Below are positions 1 to 12,344 of a stretch of DNA of 64,000 bases, piece by piece. The stretch comes from Lates calcarifer (Eukaryota; Chordata; Actinopteri; Centropomidae). The stretch is from assembly GCF_001640805.2 (NCBI RefSeq), contig NC_066848.1:23174483-23238482 (forward strand), given 5' to 3'. The notes under the pieces are model-generated. The model was not told where the DNA came from, made no database searches, and worked only from the letters and a program-made list of their open reading frames with translations. The first letter of the stretch is position 1. Each line of letters starts with the position of its first letter. The position numbers were made by a program, and so were the translations under genes.

Positions 1-86
1 AGGAGTTCAACAACATGACTAAGATGGAGAGGTTTTCTCTACAACAGGAAGAGAACACAATAGGCATAATTACAGAGTGGGTGTCC

Positions 87-105
87 TGTGTGTGTGCGTG
101 TGTGT

Positions 106-167
<62 letters not shown>
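87..167. repeat. (TG)n microsatellite, interrupted by CG steps
   Basis: About 80 bp of TG dinucleotides with a few TGCG interruptions in the first half and a pure run in the second half. It creates Cys/Val and His/Thr open frames on the two strands, which are not genes. Confidence 0.95.
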
Positions 168-170
<3 letters not shown>

Positions 171-1916
171 AAAAGAGAGTGGGGCATCCTCCTTTGTCCA
201 TCCACATTGACTGCTCATTTGGAGATTACAGTTTTTCTCTGCGTGTGGGCGGCAGTAAGTGTGTTTCTTACCGTAAACTGGCTTACATTTCCTCCTGGAC
301 ACATGTCTCCACTGTGGGAAACGAGTGTTTGTCTCAGTTCTTTTGTGTGACCTTTCACTCCCCAGCCAAGCCACTCAAAACCTACTCTAACCTCCAAAGT
401 GATCATGAAAATTGCACTGAATTCCTGGTTTATTTTAACACGTGTCGTACGCACTGCAGGAATGTGCGCACAACACAGAAAGAAGAAATGAGACGGTAAA
501 TTGGTAATCTTGTATCCAATGAATGAGTGACTTGGCCAGAAAAGTTGAGTTCCTCATGTAAATGAAAAACAACAGAAAAACCCAAAAGAAATCACATCCC
601 ACTGGCTGTAAAAAAAAAAAAAAACAAAACCTTCAATTGGAAAAATATGTCATCTTTCTACTTTTAAGGCTTAAACTCAAGCGATGTTCTAAAATTAAAC
701 ACACAACAGTGAGCTGGAAGGACATTTCAGTACTTCTGGAGCTATGGCAGAATTTAATGAAGTCATCATGTCCTCAAGAACGCACTTATTGCTGTTTCTA
801 GGAGAACGTTTTTAAGTGTATGTGTGTCAGTGTGTTAATGGGTCTTGAAGTGCATGGTTGCGTGACTAAAAGAGAGTTTGTATTTGTGAGTCTGCTTTAA
901 TCTGTGTTTAATGTAAATTTGTCTGAATGTGCAGGTTTTACCGGTCACACTGGAAACTGGCGAAGCAAAATGAATCTGTGCATCTTTGATATACAGGCAT
1001 TTCGGCCCAGAGGCTCTGTGACATAGTGACAGGGCCAGTTAGTGAACTAACCTTTGTGCTAACCTTTGAGTCACACCAGATTAACAGCCTAAATGACCTA
1101 TTCTTGTTGTGTTATGTATTTGTTGCCATTTGTGAGTGAATCCAGACGCAAACAAACAATGTATAGCTCCCTGTAAAATGAGTTCAATTGGTTTTATTAG
1201 AGTTATATTAATCAGATTTTATTTTGATATAACTGCCAGTGACAGAGCATTTGCAGCTATTCTGCCAACAGTTTCTTGATATGTCTGTGGGAGATATCAC
1301 TGGTGTCACTGGTGAAATTCACACAGTTTATTCAAAAGACAAATTTGCATCAGCTTTCGTCGCATAATTGTCTGTATATTATTCCTCTGTGGAGCAGTTT
1401 GCATACCAGCAGGGTTGGAAAGAACTGGATGGTGCAGTGTAGTTAGATAAGAGGATCAAGATGTTGTTAGGTGTATTTTGATGTTTGAATAGAGACCAGG
1501 GTATTGCTTATTTTGTTTTTCTGTATAGTTGAACTTGCATTACAGATTCCTGGTCAGATTTCGGTAAGTGTTTTCAAGAGTTTGAATGTGTGCCACATTG
1601 TTAAAGTAGATAAGTTCTCACCCACCACTGCAGAGATCTGGTGTTTGATTCCAGTAGTGAGACCTCTGGCTTGGTGACCTGTATAATATCTCTGGTCAGC
1701 AGTCATTGCCTTGTGTCAGAGTGCCAAGCAAATAGAAATGGAGTGGTGCAGCCTGCTGTTCCACACCATAGCTGTATGGCAAAATGCTGCGCCAGTGGAA
1801 AAAACATCACTAATGTGTCTGTGTGTATGTCTGTATACCCTATCACTGAGTGTGTGTGTTTGTGTGTATCCTTCCCGTCCTCTTCAGGCCAGCCAGCCAG
1901 TCTGCTGGGAAGTTGA

Positions 1917-1941
1917 TGTGTGTGTGTGTGTGTGTGTGTGT
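1917..1941. repeat. (TG)n tract upstream of thada exon A
   Basis: A run of about 12 TG units ending 20 bp before the splice acceptor of exon A. It is complementary to the (AC)n tract just after the exon. Confidence 0.9.
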
Positions 1942-1961
1942 TTTATGACCTGCTGTTGCAG

Positions 1962-2040
1962 AGTCAAGTATCTGAGGTGTTAGCTGCTTCAGATGGAGGT
2001 GACGACTCCTGGCCCTTTGATATGGAGGACAGCCAGAGAT
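1962..2040 (+). CDS. thada: thada internal exon A
   Basis: A 79-nt exon encoding an acidic stretch that begins SQVSEVLAASDGGDD and continues through WPFDMEDSQR. The acceptor is CTGCTGTTGCAG ending at 1961 and the donor is GTGAGA at 2041. It starts in phase 0 and ends one base into a codon. The next exon (10530) supplies two bases, so the join reads as one open frame. THADA is a roughly 1,900-residue helical-repeat protein, related to yeast Trm732 and linked to tRNA 2'-O-methylation and, in animals, to energy balance. This exon would lie near the C-terminal end. It is flanked closely by complementary TG and CA repeats. The call rests on phase continuity, coding character and synteny with zfp36l2. 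I could not align it to a reference. Confidence 0.6.
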
Positions 2041-2063
2041 GTGAGAACAGAGACAGATTCTGC

Positions 2064-2085
2064 AACACACACACACACACACACG
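2064..2085. repeat. (AC)n tract downstream of thada exon A
   Basis: About 10 AC units starting 24 bp after the donor of exon A. Together with the upstream TG tract it forms an inverted complementary pair around the exon. Confidence 0.9.
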
Positions 2086-3157
2086 CACAATCACACAAAA
2101 GGACAAAATGCAAAACAATCACCCTGTTTTAGAAATAAAAAAAGTTACATTAAAAATGTAATTTAAATGTGTAACCTTGTAGCTTTCTTCAGGCGAAAGC
2201 TTTTTTGGTGTCTTTTCCTTTCCACAGTGATTGTTTTGGGTCTGAGGTAAACACATTAAATAATAGATATTCTTTCATCATTAAACAAGACTAGGACTCA
2301 CCTTTCCTTTAAAAAGTATGTGAGTGCTTTGAAAATTACTTGTTTTACTTAAAATAGTTGAATCTTTCTGAAACTCTGTCAGGTGTGTGCTTATAGTTTA
2401 GACGAGTTATAGTAGAAATAAATCTGTTTAGTACATGCGGGGGAGAAATCTGTGCAGATTTACATCAGGTTAGTGAAGGTTCTTTTTCCCAGAGCTGTGA
2501 TCCACAGTAGAGCTATTGTCCTGGACAGGAAGAGCAAATCTAATTTAACCCCATCCCACCCACTAACACCCCCACACCCCCCTCAGCCCCCCACCAGCAT
2601 AACCACTACCACCACCACCCAAATACCTCCAGACTAATTGGGTCTGAAATCAAACTCCACTCACCCTCACTGGACCTCCAGCACTGTGACAGAGTCAGGC
2701 CAGGAACAGAGGGATCACTTTATATATAGAGTACAGAGGGATTTGGATCGGACGACAGTGTGTAAGAACTGGGAAGACAAAAAGCAAGGAAAACAGAACT
2801 ACACAGTAATCCTCACTTTATAAATAAATGTGCGTTCTTAAACCAGTTACTGGATGTTGCATCTAGAACAAACTGATTACATTCTACATAATCTACTTTT
2901 TCAATATTGAAGCTTGCTTGTAGCTTAGAAAAGAATTAGCTGGTATCTGCTATTATATCTGCTATAAGGACCAGGAATTCACTCACAACAGACTCTCCTC
3001 ACGTGTATCTTCTGAAATATCAGCCCTCCAGTTCTTTACTCTAAGCCACCTTCAGATTAACAGTGAAATGTTCAGCATGTTCAATAGAAAGATGTACCAA
3101 TTTGGATATCAGATCTCTGCTATTTGATTCCTTGCTTTCACTTCCCAGCAGTTAGAT

Positions 3158-3498
3158 TTATACCGCTCTCGTGTCTGCATGTTTCACATTCAAAGCTACA
3201 ACCAACACTTGGTTAGCTTAGCTTAGCACAATGAGTGTAAACAGGGGCACACAGCTCTGTCTAAAGGTAACAAAACCATCTACCAGCACTTATATAGCTC
3301 ACAAATTGCCATATTATATCTGTTTGTTTCAACTGTTTAAAAAATGTAGTGTAAAGCAAACTGCATTTTGTGATCTTTTTTATGCCCTGACAGCCAGGCT
3401 TGCTGTTTCCTGTCATTTCCAGTCTTTGTGCTAAGCTAAGCCAAGGAGCTGCTAGCAATAACTTCACATTTACCATGCACATTTGAGAGCGGTATCAG
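3158..3498. mobile_element. Non-autonomous inverted-repeat element (MITE-like), family R1 copy 1
   Basis: The 10-bp ends are perfect inverted repeats: TACCGCTCTC at 3161-3170 and GAGAGCGGTA at 3485-3494. Inside them is a second inverted pair, GCTTAGCTTAGCACA on the left and TGTGCTAAGCTAAGC on the right. There is no coding capacity. Two related copies occur at about 51608-51792 and 60209-60541. I know this TTAGCTTAGC-type repeat as common in percomorph introns, but the family name and transposase source are not determined here. Confidence 0.7.
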
Positions 3499-4705
3499 TC
3501 CTAAAATATTGAACTGTGTCTTTAAATGATACAAACTTTCCATTAGTGAATAAATATTGAATTGTTCCAAGTCTCCCGTCCTGCTGTCTGTTTTACCTAC
3601 TATTCTGAGGTGGTGTTGAACTCTGTTGAATGAAGTGCAGCAGTGGCCTCACAAACTTTGCTGACGTGCCCCATATTTTCCAGGCCATTCTCAGTGAACC
3701 ATTATCAGCCAGCTCGCCTGGAGTAACCTACTTTGCTTACTGTAAAGCCAACAAATGCCTGTGCAGAATGTGCCATTCATGCATCCTTTCCTCCAGTTCA
3801 TTCATTTACAGTGGATAACACAGATGAATGGAAGTGAACAACCTGACTGGGCTGGAGGATACTCATTAAACAGACCTTGTCCTATTTTAGCACAATAGTC
3901 GCTTAACCATTAAAGCTGGGTTTGTGTTGGTTTATGAGTGTGTTAGTTTATATATAAAGTCTATAGAAACTGGAAGCAGTTTACACTGCTGGAGAGTTAC
4001 TCAACATTTGATTTGCTCTAAGCTTTACTTTTAGAATAAATAAGCTGTTACACACAAACAGACATGGTGTTTTTGCTGCTTTCACTGTCTTTCACTCAAA
4101 CTGCAGTGTGAGGAATGAGATTTTATTGATTTGGTGTGTGGTGTGACATAAAGTCACATGTCTGCAGTAATGACTATTGTCTGCAGGCTGTGTCTGTGTA
4201 CAGTGTATTCTTTTGCTAAAGTTGCAAGTTATGATACTTGACTGTGATGTGTTTCAAAGATAAAATTGGAGTACAGAGTGTCTTGGTGTAGCTATTTCAC
4301 AATCTAACTGTGTCAGACTGAGGCGGCCTCGTTGTGCATCCTCTGTTGTTGTGAAACAGGTGTAATCAGACCTAGATCTGATAGTAGTGCTCATTCTAAC
4401 TCATTTGTACCTGTAAAGTTTACTTCATCAGAATAGTTCAGAAAACAAAAGACAAACAAAATCCTTATCAAACATATTCCTTGTTATGTAAATGTTAGAG
4501 CAATTTAACATGGCTGAACAAGTTCAAGTCACTTTTACATAAAAGTCACAATGACAATCTTACTAGGTCAGACTTTCTGACTTTCGGTAACACTTTGAAC
4601 TGAATTAAATGGCGTCTAATTAGTGTAAAAGCAGTGGCAGCACAAAGTAAAACATGCATAGAAAGAAATGAAATGTATGCAAATGTTTTTCCTACCCAAC
4701 TAACT

Positions 4706-4739
4706 AACATCATTCTCATATTAACATCATTCTCATATT
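4706..4739. repeat. Tandem duplication of a 17-bp unit
   Basis: Two adjacent copies of AACATCATTCTCATATT, without mismatch. Confidence 0.85.
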
Positions 4740-5079
4740 TTTTTCATTTTCTTGTATTGAATGATACAGAAAGGTGCTTCTGATATTTCGCTTACCCTTA
4801 CTGATATATATTTGGTGGACAAAATACCAGAATCACCTGTCAGTGCTTGTATAATGCAACACAAGGCAAAAGCACCGTTAACCAAAACTATTTGTTTAAA
4901 TCAGTGCGTTTCTATAACAGTTTTTGCTTTCATGAAGGCAGGATTTACTGCAGGTCTCCATTAGTTTCAGCTACTTAACTGTCTAATAAATGAAGAATGT
5001 AAATGTGAATGTCCTGTCATGTCTGAGTAAAGGGACATTTACACAACAGACTCCTACATCTGCATGACAAAAGGGCATT

Positions 5080-5530
5080 ACTTTAAAAAGGCTCTCCACC
5101 TATTTTACACATGAGGTCAGGGCTACATCCACACCAACACCTTTTTGGCTTGAAACACATCACTGTGGAGGCTTTCCGAAATAATGCTGGCCCCGTTTTA
5201 GTTTGAAAACTCTGTGGCCGCGTGTTAGTCTGAGAATTTTGTAAAATGATGAAGCAGGCACACACTTTGCTTCCTGATTGGTTCTTATCAGCATCGACCA
5301 GGGCCTTGACTACCAGTGGTGAATGCATGGATAATGAATTCTGAGCGTTGCTGACCTCTGTGTCTTTGGTCGCAGCTGTTGTGCTGTTAAATTCGTATTT
5401 TTTTCCATTGATGTTTCTCGTAGTATTTTCTGCAACTAAGCAACCAACTGCAGAGCAGATAATCTGCTGTCTGAACAAGCCCATGCCTAGTGTACGTGAA
5501 TGGTCATGTGATTTACATTTTCAGGCAGGT
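5080..5530. repeat. Probable dispersed repeat
   Basis: A minus-strand frame of 133 codons is open across most of this block, but it has no recognisable domain and no splice context. The sequence resembles a dispersed teleost element I have seen before (the stretch with AACACCTTTTTGGCTTGAA). Calling it repeat rather than gene is an inference. Confidence 0.3.
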
Positions 5531-6764
5531 TAGTAAAGATGGAGATTTTCTCTGATACATAGCTAAAATCTGCCTCTTTTGAGATCTTCTTTCTTAATGG
5601 AAACACAATACTAAATTGCTAGACGGTCCTTTGAATTGACAGATGAATCCAGCGGTGTTATATATTCCATGTCTGAAAAAGGCTATAAACTCAAACCCCT
5701 AGAACTCACCGAACATGAGTTATTTGCAATTCATATTTCATTTACGTCTCAGCGGGAATGAAATGACTACAGGTGATGGCGGTGGTTCCATGATAGAGAC
5801 AAACAGGAGCCTGTCTTGCCCCCCTTGTTTAGCCATTGACTTGTATGTGATCCTTGACTGAGCCAGCCACAGACTGGACTCTATGACAAATGCTGCTACA
5901 GCAAACTCAAACTACATACACAAGTATACTCTGAATGTTAATGCTCACTATTCACTTAGTTTTGTCCTATTGTCTTCATGTTAATTTTTGCTGGTGATGT
6001 TGTTGTTGTTTCTCCAGAGGAAGTCAGGGCAGTAAAGTGTTTTTATTTCACACCTCAGTCTCTATCTCACACCTATGCTTCCTGGTGTCTCGGCTCCACT
6101 GTAGCGTCTGTTGCTGTGTCTGTGTGTGTTTTGTGCGAGAGGGAAAGGGTGTTTCTTTGAGTTTGCGTTAAGATTAATGTTGTGGGTGTTTTCCCATTAT
6201 TGAGTGAAACTCTTGTCTCTGTTATTTTGTAACTGAGAGACTTGTTTTCAGAATGGCAAAAACACACTCTCAGGCTGAATAAAATGAATTTTCAGAAGCT
6301 GCAAAGGACCAGCTCATTTCCTCATCTGAACACAGGTTAAATCCTGGACATGTGGCCCTGGTTTGACAGACAGGCTTTGTCCAGGCTGTACGGGATACAG
6401 AGCTGACTGTGAGACAGGGCAGGTGTAGCTGAGTCAGTAGTCACTGGTCAGTCTGTAGTTTATAGACCCAGATGGGATGGGTATAGTTAAAGCAGTAAGT
6501 TGAGGTTTGTTTTTTACAAATATCTATGGGAAAAAAGTCAACATTCCAAAGTTGAAAACATATTGTTACATAACATAGAAAGATAATGTGAAGGAAATAA
6601 CAACTAACCTACAATAGATAAGTCAAACTATATACATTCAGATAAGCTAGGTTGAAACAGGGAAGGAAATGAATTAGCACTGTAAAAAGATCAGATTACT
6701 TTAGTTTTCTTGAATTTTTTCTTTGTTTGTTTTTGTGTTCATTTGTCTTCTCTTTTTAAAGCAC

Positions 6765-6850
6765 CTTGTTGTGTTAGCGTTAGCATTTAGCTGAAAGCAC
6801 TGTTGTGCCTATAAGAACAGCATCAAAAAGCCGCTAGCACGGCTATAGTA
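6765..6850. repeat. Fragment of gttagcat-type dispersed repeat (family R3)
   Basis: It contains GTTAGCGTTAGCATTTAGCTG and then GCACTGTTGTGCCTA. The same order of words occurs in the longer copy ending near 26560. Confidence 0.5.
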
Positions 6851-8289
6851 TATTTTGTTTTGCATATACTCATTGTTGTCACTTGTGTGTGCAATTACAC
6901 TGTTCAGGCAAACCCTGCTATGAATTATCATGTAGTATGGAACTGGGACACAGCTTATAGTTACAGCCCCATATAATTATGAGCTGTAAGTTGATTTGAC
7001 TGTTTGGATTTTGTTTCCAACTTAAGAGATCAGTGAAGAGCAGTGTTACAGTTTGGAAATCCTCTTTGGAAGCAATTCCTCAAAAAAGGTGATGATATAT
7101 GCCTGATGAAGGGCTTGTTATGGTTCAGGCAGATTTACATAGAAGGCACTTCTAAAAACTGAGTTGCCACAGTCTCTAACAAGGCAACCACAGATCTCCG
7201 TCAAGTAAAAAAAAAAAAAACTCTTCAGGAGCACAGAATGGTACAACTGTTAAACTGTTTCCACAAGTGGCATAAGGTTAAGTTTTTCCCTCACACTCCT
7301 GCCCTGCCCAGCTCAGATGAGTGCCAGTGGATGCCAACTGCACAACACAAACACACACAGCCTCACCCCATCTTACTCAAACCCATTCATTCTCCAACTG
7401 GTGCTGATATTGTCATTTACAGAGACAAGCTTGTCGAACATAAACTCCCAGCCTTTCATCACAAACAATACCCACATAGGACAACACTCATACCACCTCA
7501 CACACATACACACACACACTACACACCAGTAACAGCATGAAAGACAATCCCCTTGAGAAACAGAGTATTTTGCGCCAAAATCTCGAGAAGGGAAATCGCG
7601 TTAAGCGATGTGTGAAACCTCCGTAGAAAAGTAGATAAATTGAATGCAGCTAAAATTTCCGATTATGGGAGGGGGCAGGGGTCTATAAAGGCTTGACATC
7701 AGAGGCAGGGCCGTCCCAGAGAGAGGCGGCTTCTTGGTAGTGAAAGGAATTTGTCACTCAAGCTCCTAAACTCTTAAATCTCCTCTAATACGGTACAATC
7801 AACAGCCTCTAATGTTCACAGACCAGCTTTCCTCTCCGCTCAGACTTCAGGCTCTGCTCTGATTTTACGCCTCCTCTCTGAAGAGGAAAAACAATCTGGG
7901 TTCCCAGCCCCGTGTGTATGTGTGAGTGTGTGTGTGTTTTATACTGTATGTGTGCTGATGGGGGTCTATATACCTCCTCCCTCCTTCCCTCCTCTTCCCA
8001 TAGTGGTAGTGTTTTGGCTAGTGACTCTGAAAGCCTTTTGAAGTCTTTGGTGTTATCTGGGTGTCAGCTGTGGTGAGGATGGTCAAGGTGGGAGAACAGC
8101 ACTCTCACACACACTCACACACACACACACAACCTGTGTGTCAGATAGTTCCCGCGTGGACAACTGGAGATGGTGAATTAAGTTGAACATTATGTTCTCC
8201 CTCTGTTTGAAGTGTGTGTTCTTGCACTCACACTTCCTCCACTGTCTCATACAACACTAACACAATGAGAGTATAGGCCCATGACAGGG

Positions 8290-8290
<1 letters not shown>

Positions 8291-8345
<55 letters not shown>
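8291..8345. repeat. (TG)27 microsatellite
   Basis: A pure TG run of about 54 bp inside the thada intron. Confidence 0.97.
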
Positions 8346-8348
<3 letters not shown>

Positions 8349-10529
8349 AGCAGTACATTTACATTTATTTTTCATGGGAGTTAGTAGTGGCAAAACCCAA
8401 CATTACATTCACACATGCAGGCAGTCCATCCATCCATCCTTTCATTAACATTTAAATAGGAAGTTGAGCTGAACATTTGTTCTTTCTGTGTGTGCATGCG
8501 CATATTGGTGTAACATGCAGAATATTTCTGAATCCACTTATACACACCCTGATGGTGGTTGGTTATATGAGTTATAGTTTTGTTTCCCAGAAGGCTGTCC
8601 AAGCCCAGAGAAGACACACATGCGCACACATTCACACTAAGTTTGGAACATACTGTCATCTCTGCATCATTCAAACATTGCTTCTCAAGCACCAACGGTT
8701 ACATATCCACAAGAGACAAAGTTATTGAGACAGTTGAAGTCAGTTGAAGGCAGAAAATTCTGTTTTCATGCAGACACTCCAGATTTCTCCCCTACCGCCT
8801 GCCACATTTCTGAACCAAGCCTGATACATTTATTTCATATTTGATAATCCTACAGACTAAAGACTTTGTTCCCTGTTTTTGGACTTGCGGTGACGTGCAC
8901 GCACACATTTTTTCCTTGGAGTGCAAATCCGTCTGAATTTTACAAATAGTGTACTGTTCAGCTGTGGAAACTGACTTATTTAGAATTATTTATTTCAGTT
9001 TGAGTTTTAGTCAGACTTTGGATTTAATTATTTTGGATACGGGGACACACCACTGCAAGTAATGGTTTTTCCTTTCATGCCACCGCATCACACGATACTC
9101 CGTGGGCCCGGGACTATGTCATTCACATGCACTGTGTAGAGACCCATTTAGAAAACCTGTGCGTAATGTACACGGCTGAGAAATCTGTTTTCTCTAGCAG
9201 AAATCTAGCCATGGTATCCACGTTCTACTAATCCCCCACCTTGATTGGGAAAACCAGGTTTCTCCTGCTATGATTTTTAAGAAATCAGGTAACTTCAGAC
9301 AGCTGACAAAAACCTGGTGACTTGCGTGCCTCCCTCTTTAAAGCCTAACAAAGTGATTGTTGACTAACCAGTGTTTCAATTTAGGCAGAACTCTAACATT
9401 TTAGCAAATTTCTTAACCAGTATCATCCATCATAGCCAAAGTGATGAATGCTAATGCACCGTTTCTTCTTAAGTGTAAATTTAGCATTGTTACATTATAA
9501 TTTATATATAATATATTATAGTGTCCACTGAGTGGAGATTTATACATCATTAAATTTAAATCAAATACAGTAACAGGTAGGAATACCTGTCAGCTAAGTT
9601 AGCTTGCTGACAAAATGAATGTTATGGCACTTTTAGGTTGAAAGGGGATAATTAAGGAATGTGCACCAGTTTCTCGTTAGTCCACACACACTAGTAATAC
9701 TGTAGCATGTCTACTAAGTAAAGAAATACTCAAACTAAATTCAATGCTAAATTAAAACACTGAATTCTGACATTCAGATAAGCAGTTACTAAATATTTAC
9801 CCATGTCCATTTACCCATACCCAGCTTACTAACAAAACAAACGTGAGCTTAGTAATATATGACCTGTGTAAAGTTAAAACAGGTAATCAATGGAACATGG
9901 TCAACACATCTGGCCTGATACTTTATTAAAACTGTATCAAATAAAGTGGGAAACTAGGATCACTTAAAATTACATTTGAAAAACTAACACTATAATGTTA
10001 GACTAAATGGCCAAATAATATCAGTTTCATTAGCTTACAATGCATGTTATCCTACCCATTCAAAAGTGCATTCAAATTATTACCTGTGAAATGTGTGTTT
10101 GTCTGTGAGTGTATTGATAAATAAAATAAAATCTTATTTATATTTACATAGGCTTTAACAGTCGTGTTTGACACAGTGCTACAGAGCAAGCTAGGATAAT
10201 ATTTACACATAATTAAAGTCTGTACTTGCTAAAATATTTCCTAGTTCCTAAGTTTTAATGGTATCCAGTTTCATAAATCAATAGTTTAACACTAGCTAGT
10301 AATTACAAAGAGTTTAGGAAGGGCATTACATCCAAACTCAGTAATGGATTTATGAACATTCTTTTCAGTTGTATGCCTGCACCGCTAACCTCATTATGAA
10401 CTTGAGCATAACCTTAGATCCAAATGCGAAGGTCCTCAGGTCATTCTAAAGATGAACTTTAACCTTAACTTTAAGTGTAAAACAATGTTTAAAGACTTTA
10501 TATAATTATGTTGTCTCATCTGTCCTCAG

Positions 10530-10705
10530 ATATGACAGGTGTGTCCGTGTGTCCTCCAGTAGCAATGGACTCAGGCATGGGGCTCCTGTGCAGGCTGTTT
10601 GAGCTGTGGGGACAGGTTCCTGCAGGTTCCCTCGCTCTGACAGAGTGGCTGCTGGGAGATGAAGAGGGCAGTGATGAGGCAGTTGCAGACGAAGCTTCCA
10701 GTCTG
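10530..10705 (+). CDS. thada: thada internal exon B
   Basis: A 176-nt exon with acceptor CTGTCCTCAG ending at 10529 and consensus donor GTGAGT at 10706. It needs one base from the preceding exon and ends in phase 0. The translation includes GMGLLCRLFELWGQ and then LALTEWLLGDEEGSDE. This is an amphipathic helical segment followed by an acidic linker, as expected for a HEAT/ARM-like repeat protein. Codon use is GC-richer than the surrounding intron. The call to thada is by phase match to both neighbouring exons, protein character and position upstream of zfp36l2. No database comparison was possible. Confidence 0.68.
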
Positions 10706-12023
10706 GTGAGTATCGCTCAAGTAACTCAGTCACATAGGAGCAGAGTACCATGAGTGTCCAGGAATCTGTGTTAATGACCATCAAGCTGATACATATTGAC
10801 AGCTTACACTGTTACACTGTGGTACAAGAACATCACAAACTGTACCAAGATATGTTTAAGACAGAAGACTGCATGTACTTGTCATGTTTTCCATTAAGGC
10901 AAACATATGACTGTCATGGTTTCATATTCATATTCATAGTGCTGAAGGAAAACATTTTTGAAAACATTTTATTATCAGAGTTTTAAGGTAGAGCACTGCT
11001 TAACACTATTGTAAACCTATGATTTAGGTTGCTTTAACATTAGATAGCTATAATGCCATTCAGAGGACCCTCTGCTTGTTTCCACTGTTCAGCATAATGC
11101 TCCTCCTCATTCCGTATTTGTACTATTTATACAGAATGGTGAGGTTGTATGAAAAGCTCACCATTAAAAGGTGAGGTATAAAAGGGGCTATTGTGTCTAA
11201 AGTGTAGAATCACAGGAACAGATAGAACTATATCTTATTTTCTTTGTTGCTCTGCTCATAGTAGCAGTCAAAATAGCTGGGCGTTTTATAGCCACCAAGG
11301 TTTCTTCACTCCAACCACTGTGTTTAGCTGCCTGTTTAGTTTTGGTTTCTGTTTAGTTGCTGGGTTCTTTCCACTGACTCTGTTGAGATACAGTGTAAGA
11401 CACAACTTTAAGTATTTTTTAACTATGGCTTCTTGTGGCTGATTGATATCTTCAGCTTTAAAGCCCAGGGCTAAATTTCTTAAAGCTGTGCTACTCAATA
11501 GCATATATATTATATTAACAATGGATCAAATTATTATCTGTTATGTGAACAGTGTTGCTTGTATTGATGAACCCACAGAGAATTTTCACCGAATTTTGCA
11601 GGTCCACTTAGTTTAAAGCATTTTAATATTTAACATTTTAACTCATTGTTTTGGTTTTCCAGACCACAACTTTACTGTTTTGATCACTGCTTTATACCAG
11701 TGATTTGGTTATTTAAACTAAAAAAAGCTCAAGCTAAATTAATAACTAGCTGGTGAACATAGTGGAGAGCCAGATGTTTCCCTCTGGAGTTAGTAGAAAC
11801 AGAACTAACTTGTCAGGTGACCAGGAACATGACTGAAAATTCAAACTAACGTTGCCCTGTGTTTGTTGGATTTGTAAATAGAGCTGTTTTTCTTTAAAAG
11901 GTGATAATATGTCAGCTGTGTGTTGACAATTTGCTCCACTGCTTCCAAGTGACCAAAAAAAAAAAAACAACCAAAACAGCTTTAAATTAAACTCCAGTTA
12001 ACTGACATTTTGTTCTTGACCAG
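10706..12023 (+). other. thada intron, about 1.3 kb
   Basis: A GT-AG intron. Its second half (about 11519-11995) is a dispersed repeat that ends about 30 bp before the next exon. No other feature was seen. Confidence 0.65.
11519..11995. repeat. Dispersed repeat family R2, longest copy
   Basis: It shares ordered words with other places in the window: AACAATGGATCAA also near 32299; TAGCTGGTGAACA also near 47790 and, with one change, 22265; CAGGTGACCAG also near 47900; and GATAATATGTCAG also near 48007. The copies are diverged and have no coding frame. The element lies wholly in the thada intron just upstream of the next exon. Confidence 0.65.
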
Positions 12024-12344
12024 GATGAGGAAGACTTCCTGTTTGAGAAGGGGGATCTTAACCTGTGGGCCGAGCCTGTCCAATGGGTGAAGCTGCTTCA
12101 CGGAAACCTCAGCTCCCTCATCCTGACCTTCAAGCAGACCCAGTGCTCAGGAACCACCAGCCAAGACCAAGCCAAGCTCCAAGCACTTTTAACCCAGGCC
12201 CAAGCCAAGGCCCTCAGCTCCCAAAAGGCCCTGGACTCCCTCCCTGTCCTGCCCCAGTTTTCCTGCACCGTGGAGCATGCCCGGCTGACGCTGCGGCACC
12301 AGAGGGCCACGCTGGCTCTGGATGTGCTGGAGAGGCTGAGGTAA
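12024..12344 (+). CDS. thada: thada exon C, probably the terminal coding exon
   Basis: Acceptor TTGACCAG ends at 12023, and the exon opens in phase 0 with DEEDFLFEKGDLNLWAEP. It then runs through a Gln/Ala/Leu-rich helical segment to LDVLERLR and a TAA stop at 12342-12344. The stop overlaps a possible donor: AG ends at 12340 and GTAAAG follows. The exon can therefore be read as terminal (stop used) or as internal, ending in phase 2 at 12340. A canonical AATAAA at 12595 with a GT-rich stretch after it favours the terminal reading, as does the mammalian arrangement in which THADA ends a few kb before ZFP36L2. GC content is clearly higher than in flanking DNA. The family assignment is by context and character, not alignment. 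Confidence 0.7.
   Translation, partial: DEEDFLFEKGDLNLWAEPVQWVKLLHGNLSSLILTFKQTQCSGTTSQDQAKLQALLTQAQAKALSSQKALDSLPVLPQFSCTVEHARLTLRHQRATLALDVLERLR

Larger units (their letters stand above)
1..1961 (+). other. thada intron (partial), no exon seen
   Basis: Sequence upstream of the first thada exon in the window. I see no convincing exon. Open frames here are short and pass through TG or CA repeats. It holds a long (TG)n tract near its start and a shorter one just before the exon. The preceding thada exon must end in phase 0 and lies outside the window, or was missed. Confidence 0.5.
2041..10529 (+). other. thada intron, about 8.5 kb
   Basis: No coding exon was recognised. It contains an inverted-repeat element at 3158-3498, a 17-bp tandem duplication near 4706-4739, a probable dispersed repeat around 5080-5530, a gttagc-rich repeat fragment near 6765-6850, microsatellites at 7497-7525 and 8291-8345, and a GC-richer block at 7560-7900 with a TATAAAG motif at 7684. 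The rest is AT-rich and unremarkable. Confidence 0.6.

Noticed and set aside
5083..5484. 133-codon minus-strand frame
   Set aside because: No recognisable domain or splice sites. The block looks like a dispersed repeat.
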